Shown here: in pieces, positions 1-12,362 of the stretch
Layout of the letters: the number at the start of each line of letters is the position of its first letter
How positions within the stretch are numbered: the first letter of the stretch is position 1
Assembly: GCF_022376445.1 (NCBI RefSeq)
Contig: NW_025955089.1
Coordinates: 1 to 64,000, forward strand
Direction: 5' to 3'
From: Fomitopsis serialis
Taxonomy: Eukaryota; Basidiomycota; Agaricomycetes; Polyporales; Fomitopsidaceae
Length of the DNA stretch: 64,000 nt
Program-made: the position numbers and the translations under genes
The notes under the pieces: generated by a model
Seen by the model: only the letters and a program-made list of their open reading frames with translations
Database searches by the model: none
Told to the model about the DNA's origin: nothing

Positions 1-104
1 TCGAAGGTAGGAGGGAGGGTTTCGACAGACGTGTCGAACGAACGGTGACAAGGAAGGCGAGCGACGGCAGGAGAAGAAGTGTAGAGCCTCTCGGGGCACT
101 ACGA

Positions 105-225
105 GCTGGCGAACGTACTGGCGAACTGACTGACTGGCTTCGAACGTACTGACTGACTGGCGAACTTGCTGACTTTCGAACGTACTGGCTGGCTGTCGAA
201 CCTCGCGGTGCGAGGTGAGATTGAG
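105..225. repeat. Degenerate short tandem repeat (ACTGACTGG / CGAACGTACTGG)
   Basis: Short units such as CTGACTGACTGG and CGAACGTACTGG recur imperfectly over about 120 bases. No protein with recognisable character is encoded here. It looks like an old, degenerate simple repeat just upstream of the first gene. Confidence 0.6.
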
Positions 226-394
226 AGGGTAAGGGGGTCTCTGAGATTCGAAGGGAACAAGTCCCAGAGTATATACAGGAAAATACGGTCCGAAGACCAA
301 GAGAGCCAAGAGAAATCCAAGAATGATGAATGAGAGTGATAAGGAAAATAGCCAATCGGAGACTGTCACAACCTCGACCCGGACCTACTAACAC

Positions 395-1239
395 ATGAGA
401 GAATCCAACTCGGCCTTCCGCAAGTTCCGAATAACGGGCGACCGTCCCCGAACGGTGAAGGTCATAACCGGAGCCGGTGACAGTCCTCGAAGATATGAGA
501 CAGCCGCAGGAGTTTGCCTGGCTTACACGAACATGCCGCACCTCGACCCAACTTCCGAAGCGTATGCTGCCCGCTACTACCGCCTCCTAGAGGTCCTCAA
601 GACCGAGGGACTTGTCGAGCCGCGATACGATGCCAACAGTCCCGGAGAGTGGCTGGCTTGGGCTCACGGAGTCCGTTGGATGATCGTACGTGCCTCCGAA
701 CTTAGACTATCGTTCGAACCATCGAACCGACCTTCGAACAGCGATTCTTGTTCGAGTCCCGTAGCCGGGCCATCCTGCTGGCGAACGATACGCTTCCCGC
801 TCCTAGGTCGTTCCCCGAGATCGACGAGTTGATGCGTTACCTCGATGAGGTCTTTCACCGCGATGGCAACCAGGGAGACATCCTAGGTTCGCCCTACCCT
901 ACGATCGCGTGGTCCGAGACCTTGGTACTGCTCGAACAAGTCAACCAGGCCGAGCGTCGTCCCCTCGCGAACCCGCAGTATCAGCGCGAGTCGTTGATCC
1001 TGTCCGACTTTCGCCAGCTGCCCGATAACCTCGAGGCCATGGGTCGAGCAATTCACAACATCGCAGTCGACCAGCGCCGCACGCACGGCACCCTCGTTGG
1101 GTTGCTCGAAAGCCTACTCGAGCGCGTCAACACTGACCGTGGCGCCGACACCGGTCCGTCTGTTCGTAGGGGTAGGGGTGGTGGTCATGGGTGTGGAGGT
1201 CGAGGACATAGATACGAGAGTTGCCGAGGTCGTCACTAG
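395..1239 (+). CDS. Unrecognised protein with basic Gly/Arg/His-rich tail (one frame break)
   Basis: An ATG at 395 opens a frame that continues in a second frame from about 745 to the stop at 1239. The two halves join into one plausible protein of about 280 residues if one T is missing in the run near 740-745. The N-terminal half has aromatic and acidic residues (AYAARYYRLLEVLKTEG). The middle looks helical (DELMRYLDEVF, LLESLLERV). The C-terminus is an RGG-like segment rich in Gly, Arg and His. No family was recognised. The basic low-complexity tail would fit nucleic-acid binding, and a gag-like protein of a retroelement is possible, but no reverse transcriptase lies nearby. Codon choice is GC-rich like the real genes of the window. 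Confidence 0.42.
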
Positions 1240-2060
1240 CTAGGTTGACGTAGCCATGTACTTGCTCCGGAGTCCTACCAATGTAGCGACGCTTCTACAC
1301 CGCTTGTCTCTGCCACTAAGGGTTCCGAACATGGACGCTTGAGCTTCGAACATCGGGCGGTTCCCTCGAACGGACGGACAGTGCGTCGACCGTTCTGACT
1401 TAGTGTACCGTTGTATCGACCGTAAATGGCGTTTTCGGTGGGTAGGTGAGCTAAGGGCTCATCAACGTTGAATATGTTGAAGTGGTGAACATACATTCCG
1501 TCAACCCCCTACGTGTATGGATGGTACTAGTTGAGAACAAATGGCCTACCTCAACGAAGCTGTAGCACAGCACGGCATCGCACACGATCGTCATCTTGAA
1601 CCGGACGTGCATCGATGTTCAGTCTTCTCGAAGGTCCATACATCATTGGCAATCTGCGAGAGGCGAGGCACGACTCCGAGCCGATCGCAGAGTTAAGTCT
1701 AAGTAGCGTGATGCAGGGCGTAGACGCGCAATGCCTCTCTCGTCGCGCGCCCACGTCCAAAACTCTAGCGAAAGCAATCGAGCTTTCGCCCAGCCTTTGG
1801 TCGTCTTTTCATCTTTGAAAGCCTGTGGAATGCACTCCTAGTACCTAGTCCAACATCAGTACTAGTCAAACTCGCTGGCAGTGCCAAAACCACTCCCCCG
1901 AGTCCCATGCTCAAACCAGACAGCCATGCGCCACCACAGAGGCTCAAGCAGGCTGCAGCGCACACTCAGGTGCTAGGAAGCAGCCAGTCAGCACAGGAAA
2001 GTCCAGAGGTTGGGCGCAGAGCAGGCCCCGAAAGACGAGATGAAGAACAATAATAATAAA
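1240..2060. other. No gene recognised
   Basis: Only short open frames occur on either strand and none shows a known domain. No clear promoter or repeat structure was seen. Confidence 0.4.
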
Positions 2061-2071
2061 AAAAAGGTGTT

Positions 2072-2275
2072 TTATGTTGCCTGCTACGTGCTGCAGGCTT
2101 CGGCCGCCCTGCTACGTGCTACAGGCCTCGGCCGCCCAGTTACCTGCTACAGGCCTCGGCCGCCCTGCTACGTGCTACAGGCTTCGGCCGCCCGCTACAG
2201 GTTTCGGCCACATGCTACCTGCTACCTGCTACATGCTTTGGCCACCAGTTACCTGCTACAGGCTACGTGCCACAT
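2072..2275. repeat. Minisatellite of about 28 bases (CTGCTACAGGCCTCGGCCGCC family)
   Basis: About six to seven diverged copies of a unit containing TGCTACAGGC, then TCGGCCGCC, run in tandem. A later stretch loses the GCCGCC part and keeps only TACCTGCTACATGC. Both forward frames stay open through it because the unit lacks stops, so the reading frames here are repeat artefacts. Confidence 0.75.
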
Positions 2276-2807
2276 GCACGGATCACAACCCACACGATGT
2301 GAACCACGGTCCACACACCTCAGTAGCCAAGCTACAACGCGTCGCCCCAGCTCCTTCACCCCGGGTATTGCAGCTCCGAGCTCGCCCGTTGTTGCACAGG
2401 CTTAGACGCAAAGCTACTTCATAACCATCCCCGAGGCTGAACCCCGAGGCGTCCTCGTGCCCTCGCGTCCTCCATTTGCCCCACCCCATCTGACTCAACT
2501 CGGTACACTCCCAAGAGTAGGGCATACACTACTAGGCTCAACCGTTGTCGCCGAGCCTATGCCCGAGCCCGAGTCTGGCGAGTACGGCAATGAGCCGCCA
2601 CGACCCAACGGCCGGTCCAGCAGGTATGAGCAGGAACTCGCAAGCTCGATGGTCGCGTGCTCAGAACTGAGACGCGACAGAAAGTATGCGTATACTAATC
2701 ACGTCGACCGATGCACTCGACGTGTTCAACGACGCGCCCGGCGACGTATTTGGCAACGACGCGCTCCGAGTCGACACGGCTGGCGATAGACTCGTAAACC
2801 AGTCGAT

Positions 2808-2898
2808 GAGGCGCTTGTCTCCTTTTGGACACTCCTCTGTTTGGTAACTTTTGAAGCCAGGAAAGGTAACCGGAGTGCGAAAAGGAGACAAGCGCCTC
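2808..2898. repeat. Hairpin: imperfect inverted repeat with 27-base arms
   Basis: The left arm starting at 2808 (GAGGCGCTTGTCTCCTTTT...) is matched in reverse complement by the right arm ending at 2898 (...AAAAGGAGACAAGCGCCTC). The loop is about 36 bases. It directly abuts the outer inverted repeat at 2903. Confidence 0.8.
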
Positions 2899-2902
2899 TA
2901 AC

Positions 2903-3711
2903 GACTGGGCGAATTGGCCCCCCTTTACCTTGGTCGCCCCGTGGGAAACGGGACTTAGAGAAATCGTGTTGCGTCTCCTCAAGGGAAGATCGCGCGCGAG
3001 TCTCCCGCACGTCATATCGCAATCCTCGAGTAGCGATTCAACAAGGAGGTATGTTCGAGACATACAAATCAGCTAGAATATACAGCACTGACATGAATAG
3101 AACACGTAGATGTGGTGGGATTGTCCTCATCCACCTCGCGCCTCGGTCCCTTGTCCTCGCCCGCGTCCTCGCCCGCGTCCTCGTCCTCGTCCACCACGCG
3201 TCCCGGGCTGTCCGCCTCTGGAAGAAGCCGACGTCGAGTGTTCATAATCCTCGGCCGTCAATTGCATGCGGAAGATAGCTGGTCGCTGGCTAGTAGCTGG
3301 AGTCGATGTTGCTGGTGTACCCGTCTGCGACGGCGTGACCACTGGAGGCCATTGAGCGAAGGGGCTCGGCGTTGGTTGCAGTGATGGCGAGTAAGTGTAG
3401 TGTTGAACCGGATCCTGATGATTCGGGCTCGGACGACGAAGACTTCGTGAATGAAGACGAACCGGAAGACCTGGAGCCCCAAGCTTTCATGTCTCTCGAG
3501 ACGGCGGGCGATGTAGCACTCGACATGGACATTCAAGAGGACTTTGTACTCGACTTCTAATCTGTAATACAATACAGTTCCATGTAGATATCGATTTCGA
3601 GAGGCTCAGACCACACACCAGCGACGCTCCAGAAGGCAGCTATCGCGCGTTTTCTCCAAGTCCCATTTCCCACGGGTCGACCAAGGTAAAGGGCGGCCAA
3701 TTCGCCCAGCC
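2903..3711. mobile_element. Small non-autonomous element with 61-bp terminal inverted repeats
   Basis: Bases 2903-2963 and 3651-3711 are reverse complements at roughly 90% identity (cores TTTACCTTGGTCG and CGACCAAGGTAAA). They enclose about 690 bases with a CT-rich microsatellite (CCTCGCCCGCGTCC units, about 3140-3190) and a short acidic frame ending at 3560. No transposase is present. The structure suggests a MITE-like or deletion-derivative element; no clean target-site duplication was identified. Confidence 0.6.
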
Positions 3712-3774
3712 GTTCTGGCGAACAGGACAAGTGCCACGACGGACTTTGAATTTCTTTACGCCAGAACGGCTGGG
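3705..3774. repeat. Perfect 16-bp inverted repeat (CCCAGCCGTTCTGGCG)
   Basis: CCCAGCCGTTCTGGCG at 3705-3720 is perfectly inverted at 3759-3774, with a 38-base spacer. It overlaps the right end of the 61-bp inverted repeat and may be a secondary end or a transposase-binding palindrome. Confidence 0.75.
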
Positions 3775-4424
3775 TACGAGCCTAGGCTGGCGACGCGCTC
3801 GACACCGAGGGCTTCAAGAATCACGAGCTCGCGTTGACGCCACCACGATCGCCCGACCCTTCATCAAGACGCTCGCACTGTCCCAACGGACAGGCGAGCT
3901 CAAGTTCGCGACCACTGAACTGCCGCCAATTCAGTCGGGGGCGTCCGACAACCCCACCAGCGGTTCAAGACCGCTATATCCTTCCTCTCCCGGGCCTCAA
4001 GCGCCACCCGGGACACCTCCATTCGACCCTCACACCCCCTCTATTGCATCTGGCGACCTCAATACGGCTCTTCGCGGCTGTGGCGACACACAACAAAGCC
4101 GCACGACCCAGGACTCGCACGACGCACGCGCAAGTCCAGCGCCGGGCAACAACACCCCGCAGAACATCGAGAAACGTGGCGCAAGGGATGCCGTCGCACC
4201 GAAGGGCGCGGGGCGAGCAGAAACGCTCGAACATTGCAGGTACGCCCTCGTTGGCCATCCCTACCTTGCCGTCCCTGCCCCCAGTGCCCACACCATCAGG
4301 CATACCGACGAACGCGAAGTCCATCGTGCGCCTGCTGGCCGTGAACATGGTGTGCCCGCCTCTCGGGACGACTCTTAGGTCGTACCCACTACCTCTGTCG
4401 CCGGAGACGACTTATACATTGTAG
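3731..4424 (+). other. Overlapping Pro/Thr/Arg-rich open frames, doubtful gene
   Basis: Two forward frames stay open for about 200 codons each (3731-4378 and 3834-4424). Both are rich in Pro, Thr, Ser and Arg without a recognisable domain, as expected of GC-rich DNA short of stop codons. The second ends in a slightly more protein-like segment (TNAKSIVRLLAVNM). No intron pattern or conserved motif supports either. A low-complexity N-terminal gene remnant is possible. Confidence 0.2.
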
Positions 4425-5388
4425 CCGCTGCTCCGCACGGCCACGCGTCGGACGTCGGACGCACACTGTTGCACGTCTGACGTGCTCCGGTTTCATATGA
4501 ACTGCCGCATGGCAGTGGGTACGTCGAGCCTATCGCTCGACGTACACGCTGCCGACGACCCCGTCGGCGCGTCCGGCAGACTCGCAAACACCCGGTGTTT
4601 TGTAGGCAGTGAGGGCCGGCACATCAGGTGTGTTGACTTCAGTTTGGGAGCAACGGCCGAGCCGCAACCCGTCGCCACAGCTTCTTCAACCCGGGTATCG
4701 CAGCTCGCCCGTTGCCCTCCAGGTCCCGGAGGTCCGTTTTGGGTCGGGCAGCCCGTAGGGCTGCGCCCCGCACCCGCTACACACATAACACCTTGCAGCT
4801 CCAATTGCGGCCTCTCCGCCTAGGATCACTGCGACCACGATTGGTTGCATAGTAGTTACACTACGCTACACTACTCGACCTAGCCCGAAGACAGCAACGT
4901 AGATAGATAAGTGGCAACGTTGAACGTAACTCAGAAGTCTGAACCTGGTCTGAACGTGAGAAATGGGCAATGGATCTCCGGGCCATGGCCAAGCCATGGC
5001 AATGCAAGTATGTATCCGACGTTCGTTGACGAGACTCCTCTTGTTGCCAAACGCCCGCGTCAGTGACCCATGGAGGAGTTGCAAAGTCATGGCCAGTGTC
5101 TATGGAGTGAGTCTCGATGGGCCGGGTATATCGTCGCGGACGTTCATCGGTGCTTGCCAGAACGGGTCGTTATCAGTCCCAGTCCCAATATACTTGCGGG
5201 TCGCCGATCATCACGGCACTCCGGCGGACACCACTAGAATATTATGGACCCAGTCACGGAGCGAATAGTCGGGCATGATGTTCCTGACCCGACTTTTCAG
5301 TGACTCGTGTCGGTGCGCAAGTCGAGGATTCAGAAGTGCAACGGTCGTCACCTCTCCGACAAGGAGTCAGCCTACAACTGCTGCCAAG
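4425..5388. other. Intergenic DNA upstream of the dehydrogenase gene
   Basis: No supported gene. The last few hundred bases before 5389 are the presumed promoter region; no convincing TATA or CCAAT element could be picked out. Confidence 0.4.
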
Positions 5389-6547
5389 ATGCTACCTCGA
5401 CTAGTTTTATGCGGTGAGAGCGTATCTTGAATGACCAGGTTCTAGATATCAATTACGCTTCAGACCCCGTTGCATACGAGAATGAGTGCAAAGCGATGTT
5501 TGACGGCGTCGCAGAAGTTCTGGTGAGCACGTCCTCATGTATTCCAAAATGTCCAGTTAGGAGACCAATAGAAACAGCAATTAGACCAGTCTGCAAATCG
5601 TGACGACTTCATTCGCTCCCTTCATCCTGGAGGCCAGCTGGAACGCGCGATCGGGCTCTTCGAGCGCAACCAGTCCATCGGACGCATTGGTCGCTTCGAC
5701 GAGGAGCTGATCAGCAGGCTTTCTCCCACTATCAAGTGGATCGCGCACTTGGGTGCGGGCTACGACAAAGTCGACGTCGTCGCTTGCAAGGAGCGTGGAA
5801 TTGGTGTCTCAAATACCCCCGGAGCTGTCGACGACGCGACAGCGACCACCGCGCTCTACCTGCTGATATCTGCGTTGCGAGGCTTCTCCGCGGCTGAGCG
5901 GAGCTTGCGTGCAGGTAACTGGAAGAGATCCCATTCTGCTGCAACCGCGCACGACCTCACCGGGCGTACCGTCGCCGTCCTCGGATTAGGCGGCATTGGA
6001 CTACGTTTCGCCGAACTAGTCCATGCGTTCCCAATGCGCGTCCTCTACCACAACCGGCGAAAGGTCACGACCGCACCGGAGTGGTGCGAGTACTATGACA
6101 AGGATCACTTCGACGATATGCTCGCACAGGCAGACGTGCTCAGCGTCCATGTGCCGTTCACAGAGGAGACGCGGAACATTGTCGACGACAGGATGATTCG
6201 CAAGCTGAAGAAGGGTGCTGTGATCATCAACACAGCACGCGGACAGGTCATCGACGAAGAGGCCATGATGCAGGCTCTCAAGGACGGCCACGTATGTGCA
6301 GAGTCATCTTTGGTTTGACCAATGTTGATAATTCGCGTACTAGCTATCTGCCGTTGGTCTTGATGTCTTCTACAACGAGCCGAACATTGACCCGCGTTGG
6401 TACGATATTCCCAACGCGGTTCTGCTTCCCCACGTAGGGACAGCTACTGCAGACAGCGTCAAGAAGATGGAATTACGCGCTCTCGGGAATTTGCGTGATT
6501 TCGTCCTTGTGGGGAAAGGAACAGACCTCGTACCGGAGCTGAGGTAG
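5389..6547 (+). CDS. D-isomer-specific 2-hydroxyacid dehydrogenase (glyoxylate/hydroxypyruvate reductase type)
   Basis: Predicted NAD(P)H-dependent reductase of glyoxylate, hydroxypyruvate or related 2-oxoacids. Proposed exons are 5389-5413, 5446-5522, 5590-6291 and 6344-6547, giving about 335 residues, normal for the family. The Rossmann motif is GLGGIG. The three family catalytic positions are visible: Arg in NTARGQVIDEEAM, Glu in DVFYNEP and His in LLPHVGTAT. The segment AHLGAGYDKVD is also typical. The last three exons read without frame breaks. The first exon is least certain: it uses a very short 32-base intron, so the true start may lie elsewhere. No neighbour suggests a pathway. Substrate specificity cannot be decided from the sequence. 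Confidence 0.92.
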
Positions 6548-7133
6548 TTTACGGGCGAGGAGGCCGGGTCGACGGAGCTGATGCGATGCACTGTGAATAT
6601 TGTGAATATCATGATATGGAATACAGAGTCTTGAGTCTCAGTTGACGGATCCAAGGTCGTTGTCATTCACGTATTGCTGATTCGATGAGCATGGTTTATT
6701 CCTGTGGCACTGAGCCCAAAATTTGCTCTAGATTGGTCTAAATACTAGTGTTTCGAGGGCCAGCCTAATGAACACAACTTACTATAGGAACCGGGAGTAG
6801 GAAGACCTGCTGAGTACTGGGTGGTAATACTGTCGGACATCCCGTCCAACCTCTCCATGAACGTTTGAACAGCTATGCATACGCCAAATATTCAATACGT
6901 AATTAAAGTTCCTCCGAGTCAGAGATTGAGTGGGCGCCAGCGCAGATCTCAATCTCGATCTTCAACGCTTCAGCCACAACAGCCAACTCGGAAGATTTGA
7001 CTCTTGAGCGTCTTCCGGAGACCAAGGTCCATTCAACGGCGCTGTAGCTTGCTGTCCAGACAACTGGAAGTGCAGTGCGTAATGACGATATGCCTGTCTC
7101 CTAATTGATATAACTTATGCTGTAGCAGCACGG
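6548..7133. other. Intergenic/promoter region of ELP1
   Basis: No protein gene seen. This is AT-richer DNA between the dehydrogenase stop and the ELP1 ATG, and presumably holds the terminator of the former and promoter of the latter. Confidence 0.4.
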
Positions 7134-10100
7134 ATGCGTAACCTCTCGACTTGGAAAATTATCCCGACATGTCTTCAATCACCTGAACAAAGTTCATCCA
7201 GCAAACGACGTATCTCTTGCATCGTCGTTGATGTGGATGAGGACGCTTTCTTCGTTGCCTCTGAGAACACAAGCAATGACAGCAAGTCCGAGATTGAGAT
7301 ATGGAAGCTCGCTACTCGAGAGGACGGGCAGGTCAGTTCTTCGATCAGACCTCGGGTAGCGTTTTCATCTGGATAATCTTCCAGTTTCCTGCAAAGATTG
7401 CGGTATATAGCATTCCTGATGCCGTCTCTTCCAATCCGTGGTCGGCAGGTCAACGTCGCAGGTCAACTCAATGTATGAAGCAATCAGCTTGAGACTCCTC
7501 CTAGACACGCGCACGATCGTCCTGATTACTCGTAATGGGATTTATGTCTTTGTCTTTGGAGGACGAAGAGCAAGTAAGGTTTCTATCAGACTTGAAACGG
7601 CTCTGACAATTCATCCAGTTCGATATAGTTGGCTCGGTTGAAGCAGGCATTACCGCGCTACGTGGGGTCCCGATGACTCATTGCTCGTCCTGACAACAGG
7701 TCAGTTTATCACGAGGAATTGCTCATGATGGTCGAATGAATTTGCGATACAGGCGACGAGAAATTATTCTCATGACGTCTACGTTCGATGTTCTCACTGA
7801 AGTCCCTTGCATCCTAGCGATTTTGGAGAAGGTCTGTTGTGACCACTTGGCATTGTGCGCACGCTAACATGTGCAGATGCTCCAATCGCGCTCGGCTGGG
7901 GAGACAAGAAAACCCATTCCATGGTTCACTCGGAAAAAGCGCTGCACAGGCCGGCTTCGACTTATCTGCGGTTGGTACTAGCCCAGACGACGATAGCATA
8001 CCCCGCATTAGTTGGCGTGGAGACGGCGCATCCTTCGCCGTTTCTGCGGTTTGTCCTGCAACTGTGAGCCTGATTGCATGTGAGACGTGTTGGTGCTCAT
8101 TTGTCTCTACCTCTTAGGGTGAGAACACGCGCTCTCGCAGGATGCTCCGAGTATATTCCCGCGAGGGAGCACTCTCGAGTACAGCAGAGCCCGTTGCCGG
8201 ACTGGAGCATGCACTCGCCTGGCGGCCATCAGGCAACCTCATAGCCAGCACGCAGCGTTTCGGGGGTGAGGACGGACTTGCAAAGGGAAAGGAAGGAAGG
8301 CACGATTTGGTTTTCTTTGAACGTAACGGCTTGAGACACGGCGAATTCGGGCTACGGGAGTGGGCCGATGGCAAGCGCAAACTGGCCAAAACTGTGACGT
8401 CGAGGAAGTGGGGATACAGGGTGAAGGAACTAGGGTGGAGCTCGGACTCGAACGTGCTCAGCGTCTGGATTGAGAGCGACGATGGGATATCGGTGAGATC
8501 GGCACCCCCTTCGCAATAAAGGCTATCGCGTGACTGATACCGCCTTGCATAGTACAATTGTGGACCACAGGAAATTACCACTGGTAAGTCCCGTTACGTA
8601 GCAACGGCTCAACCGCCTCGATTCACTCCTCATCGTAAGATAGGTATCTCAAGCAGGAGATCGAAGCACCACGCGAGCCATCCGGGGATCCAGGGCGATT
8701 CACATCCGTGACGTGGCATCCCGAAGACGCTCTTCAGCTTATTCTTACCACATCATGTAAGTGGATGTATTCCTCAATCGACCGGCGATTCATTTGTGCC
8801 CCAGCTCAAATCATACAGCGCACTTACGTATGGGAGACCTGTGCGTCTCGTAGCCAGCCACCCAACGACACCGGCTCCGTCGCTGTCTTTGATGGAAGTA
8901 TGTGCCTCAGAGCTCGTCAATCCGACAATTCCTGACTCTTCATCCTCAACAGCTAATGTTCTCTTGACTCCGTTCCGCTCGCAGAATGTGCCCCCTCCGA
9001 TGTGTGCTTTCAGCCTGGATCTTTCGGCATCGACGCCTTCGCAGCCCCTAGGTTCAAAATATGCTCGTACCGCAGTTCCCATACACGCCGCATTCGGTTC
9101 TGAACAGGATGTCCTCGCTCTACTCTGGGAATCTGGACGCGTGGCAGTCCACGGTTTACACACGAGGATCGGCCCAGGGCGAGGGAAGATCATGACCCCT
9201 GAGAGGTTATGGGACGGTGACTTGAGTGTAGAGGCTAAGCTAGATACTCCCCGTTCGTATCGCCAGGTGGTCCTGCTGCAAGCGCTCGACATCGACACCG
9301 CGGAGCAGCCTAGGGGACACGCCCGCCTCGCTGTTTTGGCTGCAAGCATGGCCGAATCAACTCCTGACGTGGTCTGCGTAGTCTCACTTCGACCCGATGG
9401 CCAGATTAGCATCGTCGAGGTTGAATTACCGTCCCGCAATGGTCGACTCCTGTCGGCAGATGACCGAGTCCTATGGCAAGCACCGTTGGGCGACGTGTTC
9501 GAGAGTGCGTATGCATTGCCTGTTCCTTACGTTGTATACCCCTGATACATCGACCCCAGTTGATCAACGGAGCCTGAGCCCAATCCTCAGGTGCTCCTTC
9601 CCGGAATTTTGCACAACTGCGTCTCAGGTATCCGCAACGCATAAAGACGCAAAGGCGTCCTCTATATCGGTCTTGCTCCTGGCGGAAAGCTCCACGTCGC
9701 TCTGGAAGAAGGGTCTGCGCGAACGCTCGCCAGCAATGCGACGTCGTTCACAGTTGCTTCTGGCTTCCTCATCTACACAACCACTGCCCACGTCGCCCAG
9801 TTTGCGCCTCTCGACGCTCTCGCAGGTCTATGCCCATCACCGACATCGGACTCCGATCTTCCCGAAATACCCACATGGGAATCAAGACGTGTAGAGAGGG
9901 GATCTCGCATAGTCACAGCTGTACCAAGCGCCATGAGTCTTGTCCTGCAAATGCCCCGCGGAAACCTCGAAACCATCAATCCTCGACCGCTGGTCATGGC
10001 GGTCGTGTGTCAAGACATCAACAGGTATGCCTCGTGGGTCGTATCGCGCGGGTTATGGGCTGATGATGTGTAGTGGCGAATACGGCAAAGCATTTGCGGC

Positions 10101-12362
10101 ATGCCGCAAGCACCGAATTGACTTGAACGTTCTCGTCGAGCAAGATCGAAACCAGTTCAAGAACAATCTGCCACGATTCGTTGATCAAGTAGACGATGTT
10201 GATCATATCAATCTCTTCCTCACGAGCATTGGGTGCGTAGAACATTCGCTGTGCAGTGAATCAGCCATGACCTTGTACCTGTCAGGCAAGGTGGTCTTTC
10301 AGCAGAGACTGTATCGGAGCTGTGTGACGGCATTCGCTTGGAACTCGAGAAGCGGGATTTGAAGCGATATGTCAGTTCTGTATTGACCGCCCACGCCGTC
10401 AAAAGACCTCCGGATCACGAAGCTGCGCTCTCCTTGCTTCTACGTCTCAAAGGTGCGTGGTAGACTCCGCTCGAAGTTGTGCTCCACGAACAAACCTTCG
10501 CAGAGAGTGACCCCCAGCTTGTTGAGGAAGCCGTGAAGTACATCATATTCTTGGTTGACGCCGACAAGCTGTTCGAGACAGCGCTCGGAATGTATGATTT
10601 CTCGCTTGTACTCATGATCGCACAGCACGCACAGAAGGTATGTCACCATTTTACATGGCTTCCAGTCGTATCACCTAACTCACAGAACAGGATCCAAGGG
10701 AATATCTTCCCTTCCTCCGAGAACTGCGGGCTCTCGATCCTCATTACCAGCGATTCAGGATAGATGACCATCTGAAGCGTACGAGAGGCTCTCACGCATC
10801 TCAGTGAGGCTGGTAAGACGGAAACCTATGATCTCTGGATGTCTCTCATTGGGTGCAACAGGAGCCGATCGGTTCGAAGAGGCCATGACTTACGTAGAGA
10901 AGCATCAACTCTACGATGCAGCGCTGGCAATCTGGCGTCCAACGGATCAGTATAAGGTAGGACCTGAATCTCGGTGCTGCCGGATCTAGATCTCACGTCA
11001 ATGTCCTAGGCGATACTCAACATCTACGGTGACTGGCTCTTCGAGCGAAGGGACTTTAGGTCCGCTGCGTTCGGTACGTAGCGCCACCTCTACTCCTGAC
11101 CTTCGTCATACATGTGCTGACCAGAATGCTAGTCTTCCGCCAAGCATCCAAACCGAGGAAGGCCATGATTGCACATGAGAGAGCGCTCGAATGGGCGGAG
11201 CTATTCGAGCTTGCACTGCAGGAGCAGCTTCCACCGGACGAGTTGTCGTCCATGGCATATCGCGTTGCGGGTTCGTACTCCTGCGTTGTAGTCGTATACT
11301 CTGCTAACGGTTGTAACAGAGGATCTTGCTGCGAAGAAGCGCTACATGGATGCGGCCCGTACCTTGCTTGACTATGCGGAAGATGTCAGGGAAGCTGTCA
11401 AGACACTTGTGGAGGGGAGCCACTTCTCAGAAGCGCGCCGAATTGTGAGTGGCAGAAGAATTAATCTGGGATCTCATGTCATCCATACCTCATCAGATAG
11501 CTTTGAGATCCCATCCAGAGCTCCTGGTAGATATCGTATACCCAGGTGGCTTGGAGTGTCGAGCACAGCTGGCAGAGGACCTACGCGAGATGAGGGAACA
11601 GCTGCGCAAACAAGTCGCACGACTCCGTGAACTGCGCGTGCGTAAAATAGAAGAGCCGGGTAAAAAAACAGCCTGTTTCTGTTTGCTGGATTGGCTGACA
11701 TGCTCTTCTAGACGCATTCTACGGGGTAGAGGACGTAAATTTGCACGATGTCGATGTCATGACTGATGTGTCAATGGCGCCGACTGCATTTACGCGCTAC
11801 ACGCAAGCGCCTTCTTCAGTCTCTCGGACTACATCAAAGTGCGTGCAACGCAACAAGTCTATTGTGTGGCTGTTAACCAACAGACTTTAGGCGGAGCTCG
11901 CGTTCAAAGCGGAAGCTCGAGCGCAAGGTTGGCTCGGGAAGGAAGGGCACTGTCGATGAAGAAGAATACCTCCTGAAGTCTGTCACCAAACTCGTAGGCA
12001 GGTTCAACACTACTCAAGGTTTGCAGTCGCCTCCTCGCTGCAAGGTCTCTGACTTACATTACCTTCAATACAGCTGACGCGGCCAGCCTGCTCCCGCATC
12101 TCCTTCAGTTCACTGAGGATCACCAGACTGAGGCGCGCTCCCTTCAAACAGACCTTCAGTCGTTCGAGGACGAGTTGCGCAATGCCGTTGAAGAGATTGG
12201 ACAAAGCCGGCGCCCGAGGGTGATGATGCAGCGGAATCCACACTCGACGGGTGGGCAGCGCGGATGGAAGAGTACGAGAAGCAACGGCAGATCAACGCCG
12301 TCGAGAAGGTCAGCAAGCCAGAGTTTGTGAAGCGCGAGTGGGATCTGAGGCTGCCCGCATAA
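7134..12362 (+). CDS. ELP1: Elongator complex subunit 1 (ELP1/IKI3), with several frame breaks
   Basis: Scaffold of Elongator, the cytoplasmic complex that modifies wobble uridines of tRNAs. The start MRNLS matches the conserved family N-terminus. Successive exons give the WD40 region (GSVEAGIT, SWRGDGASFAVS, GLEHALAWRPSG, VQLWTTGNYHWYLKQ), then GSRIVTAVPS, LVLQMPRGNLE, EYGKAFAACRKHRIDLN, HINLFLTSIG, DPREYLPFLREL, the TPR-like helices (HERALEWAELFELALQEQ), a basic stretch (KRSSRSKRKLERK) and a C-terminus ending KREWDLRLPA. Introns of about 45-75 bases are well formed. The frame shifts by single bases near 7460, 7538, 7655, 7764, 7805, 7916, 9570, 10780, 10788 and 12207. Each looks like one lost base, usually in a short homopolymer (7538 could be one extra base). 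Either the assembly is unpolished here or this allele is decaying. Identification is secure; integrity is not. Confidence 0.93.

Noticed and set aside
8774..9439. 221-codon minus-strand open frame opposite ELP1
   Set aside because: Antisense shadow of a well-supported ELP1 exon; no independent motif.
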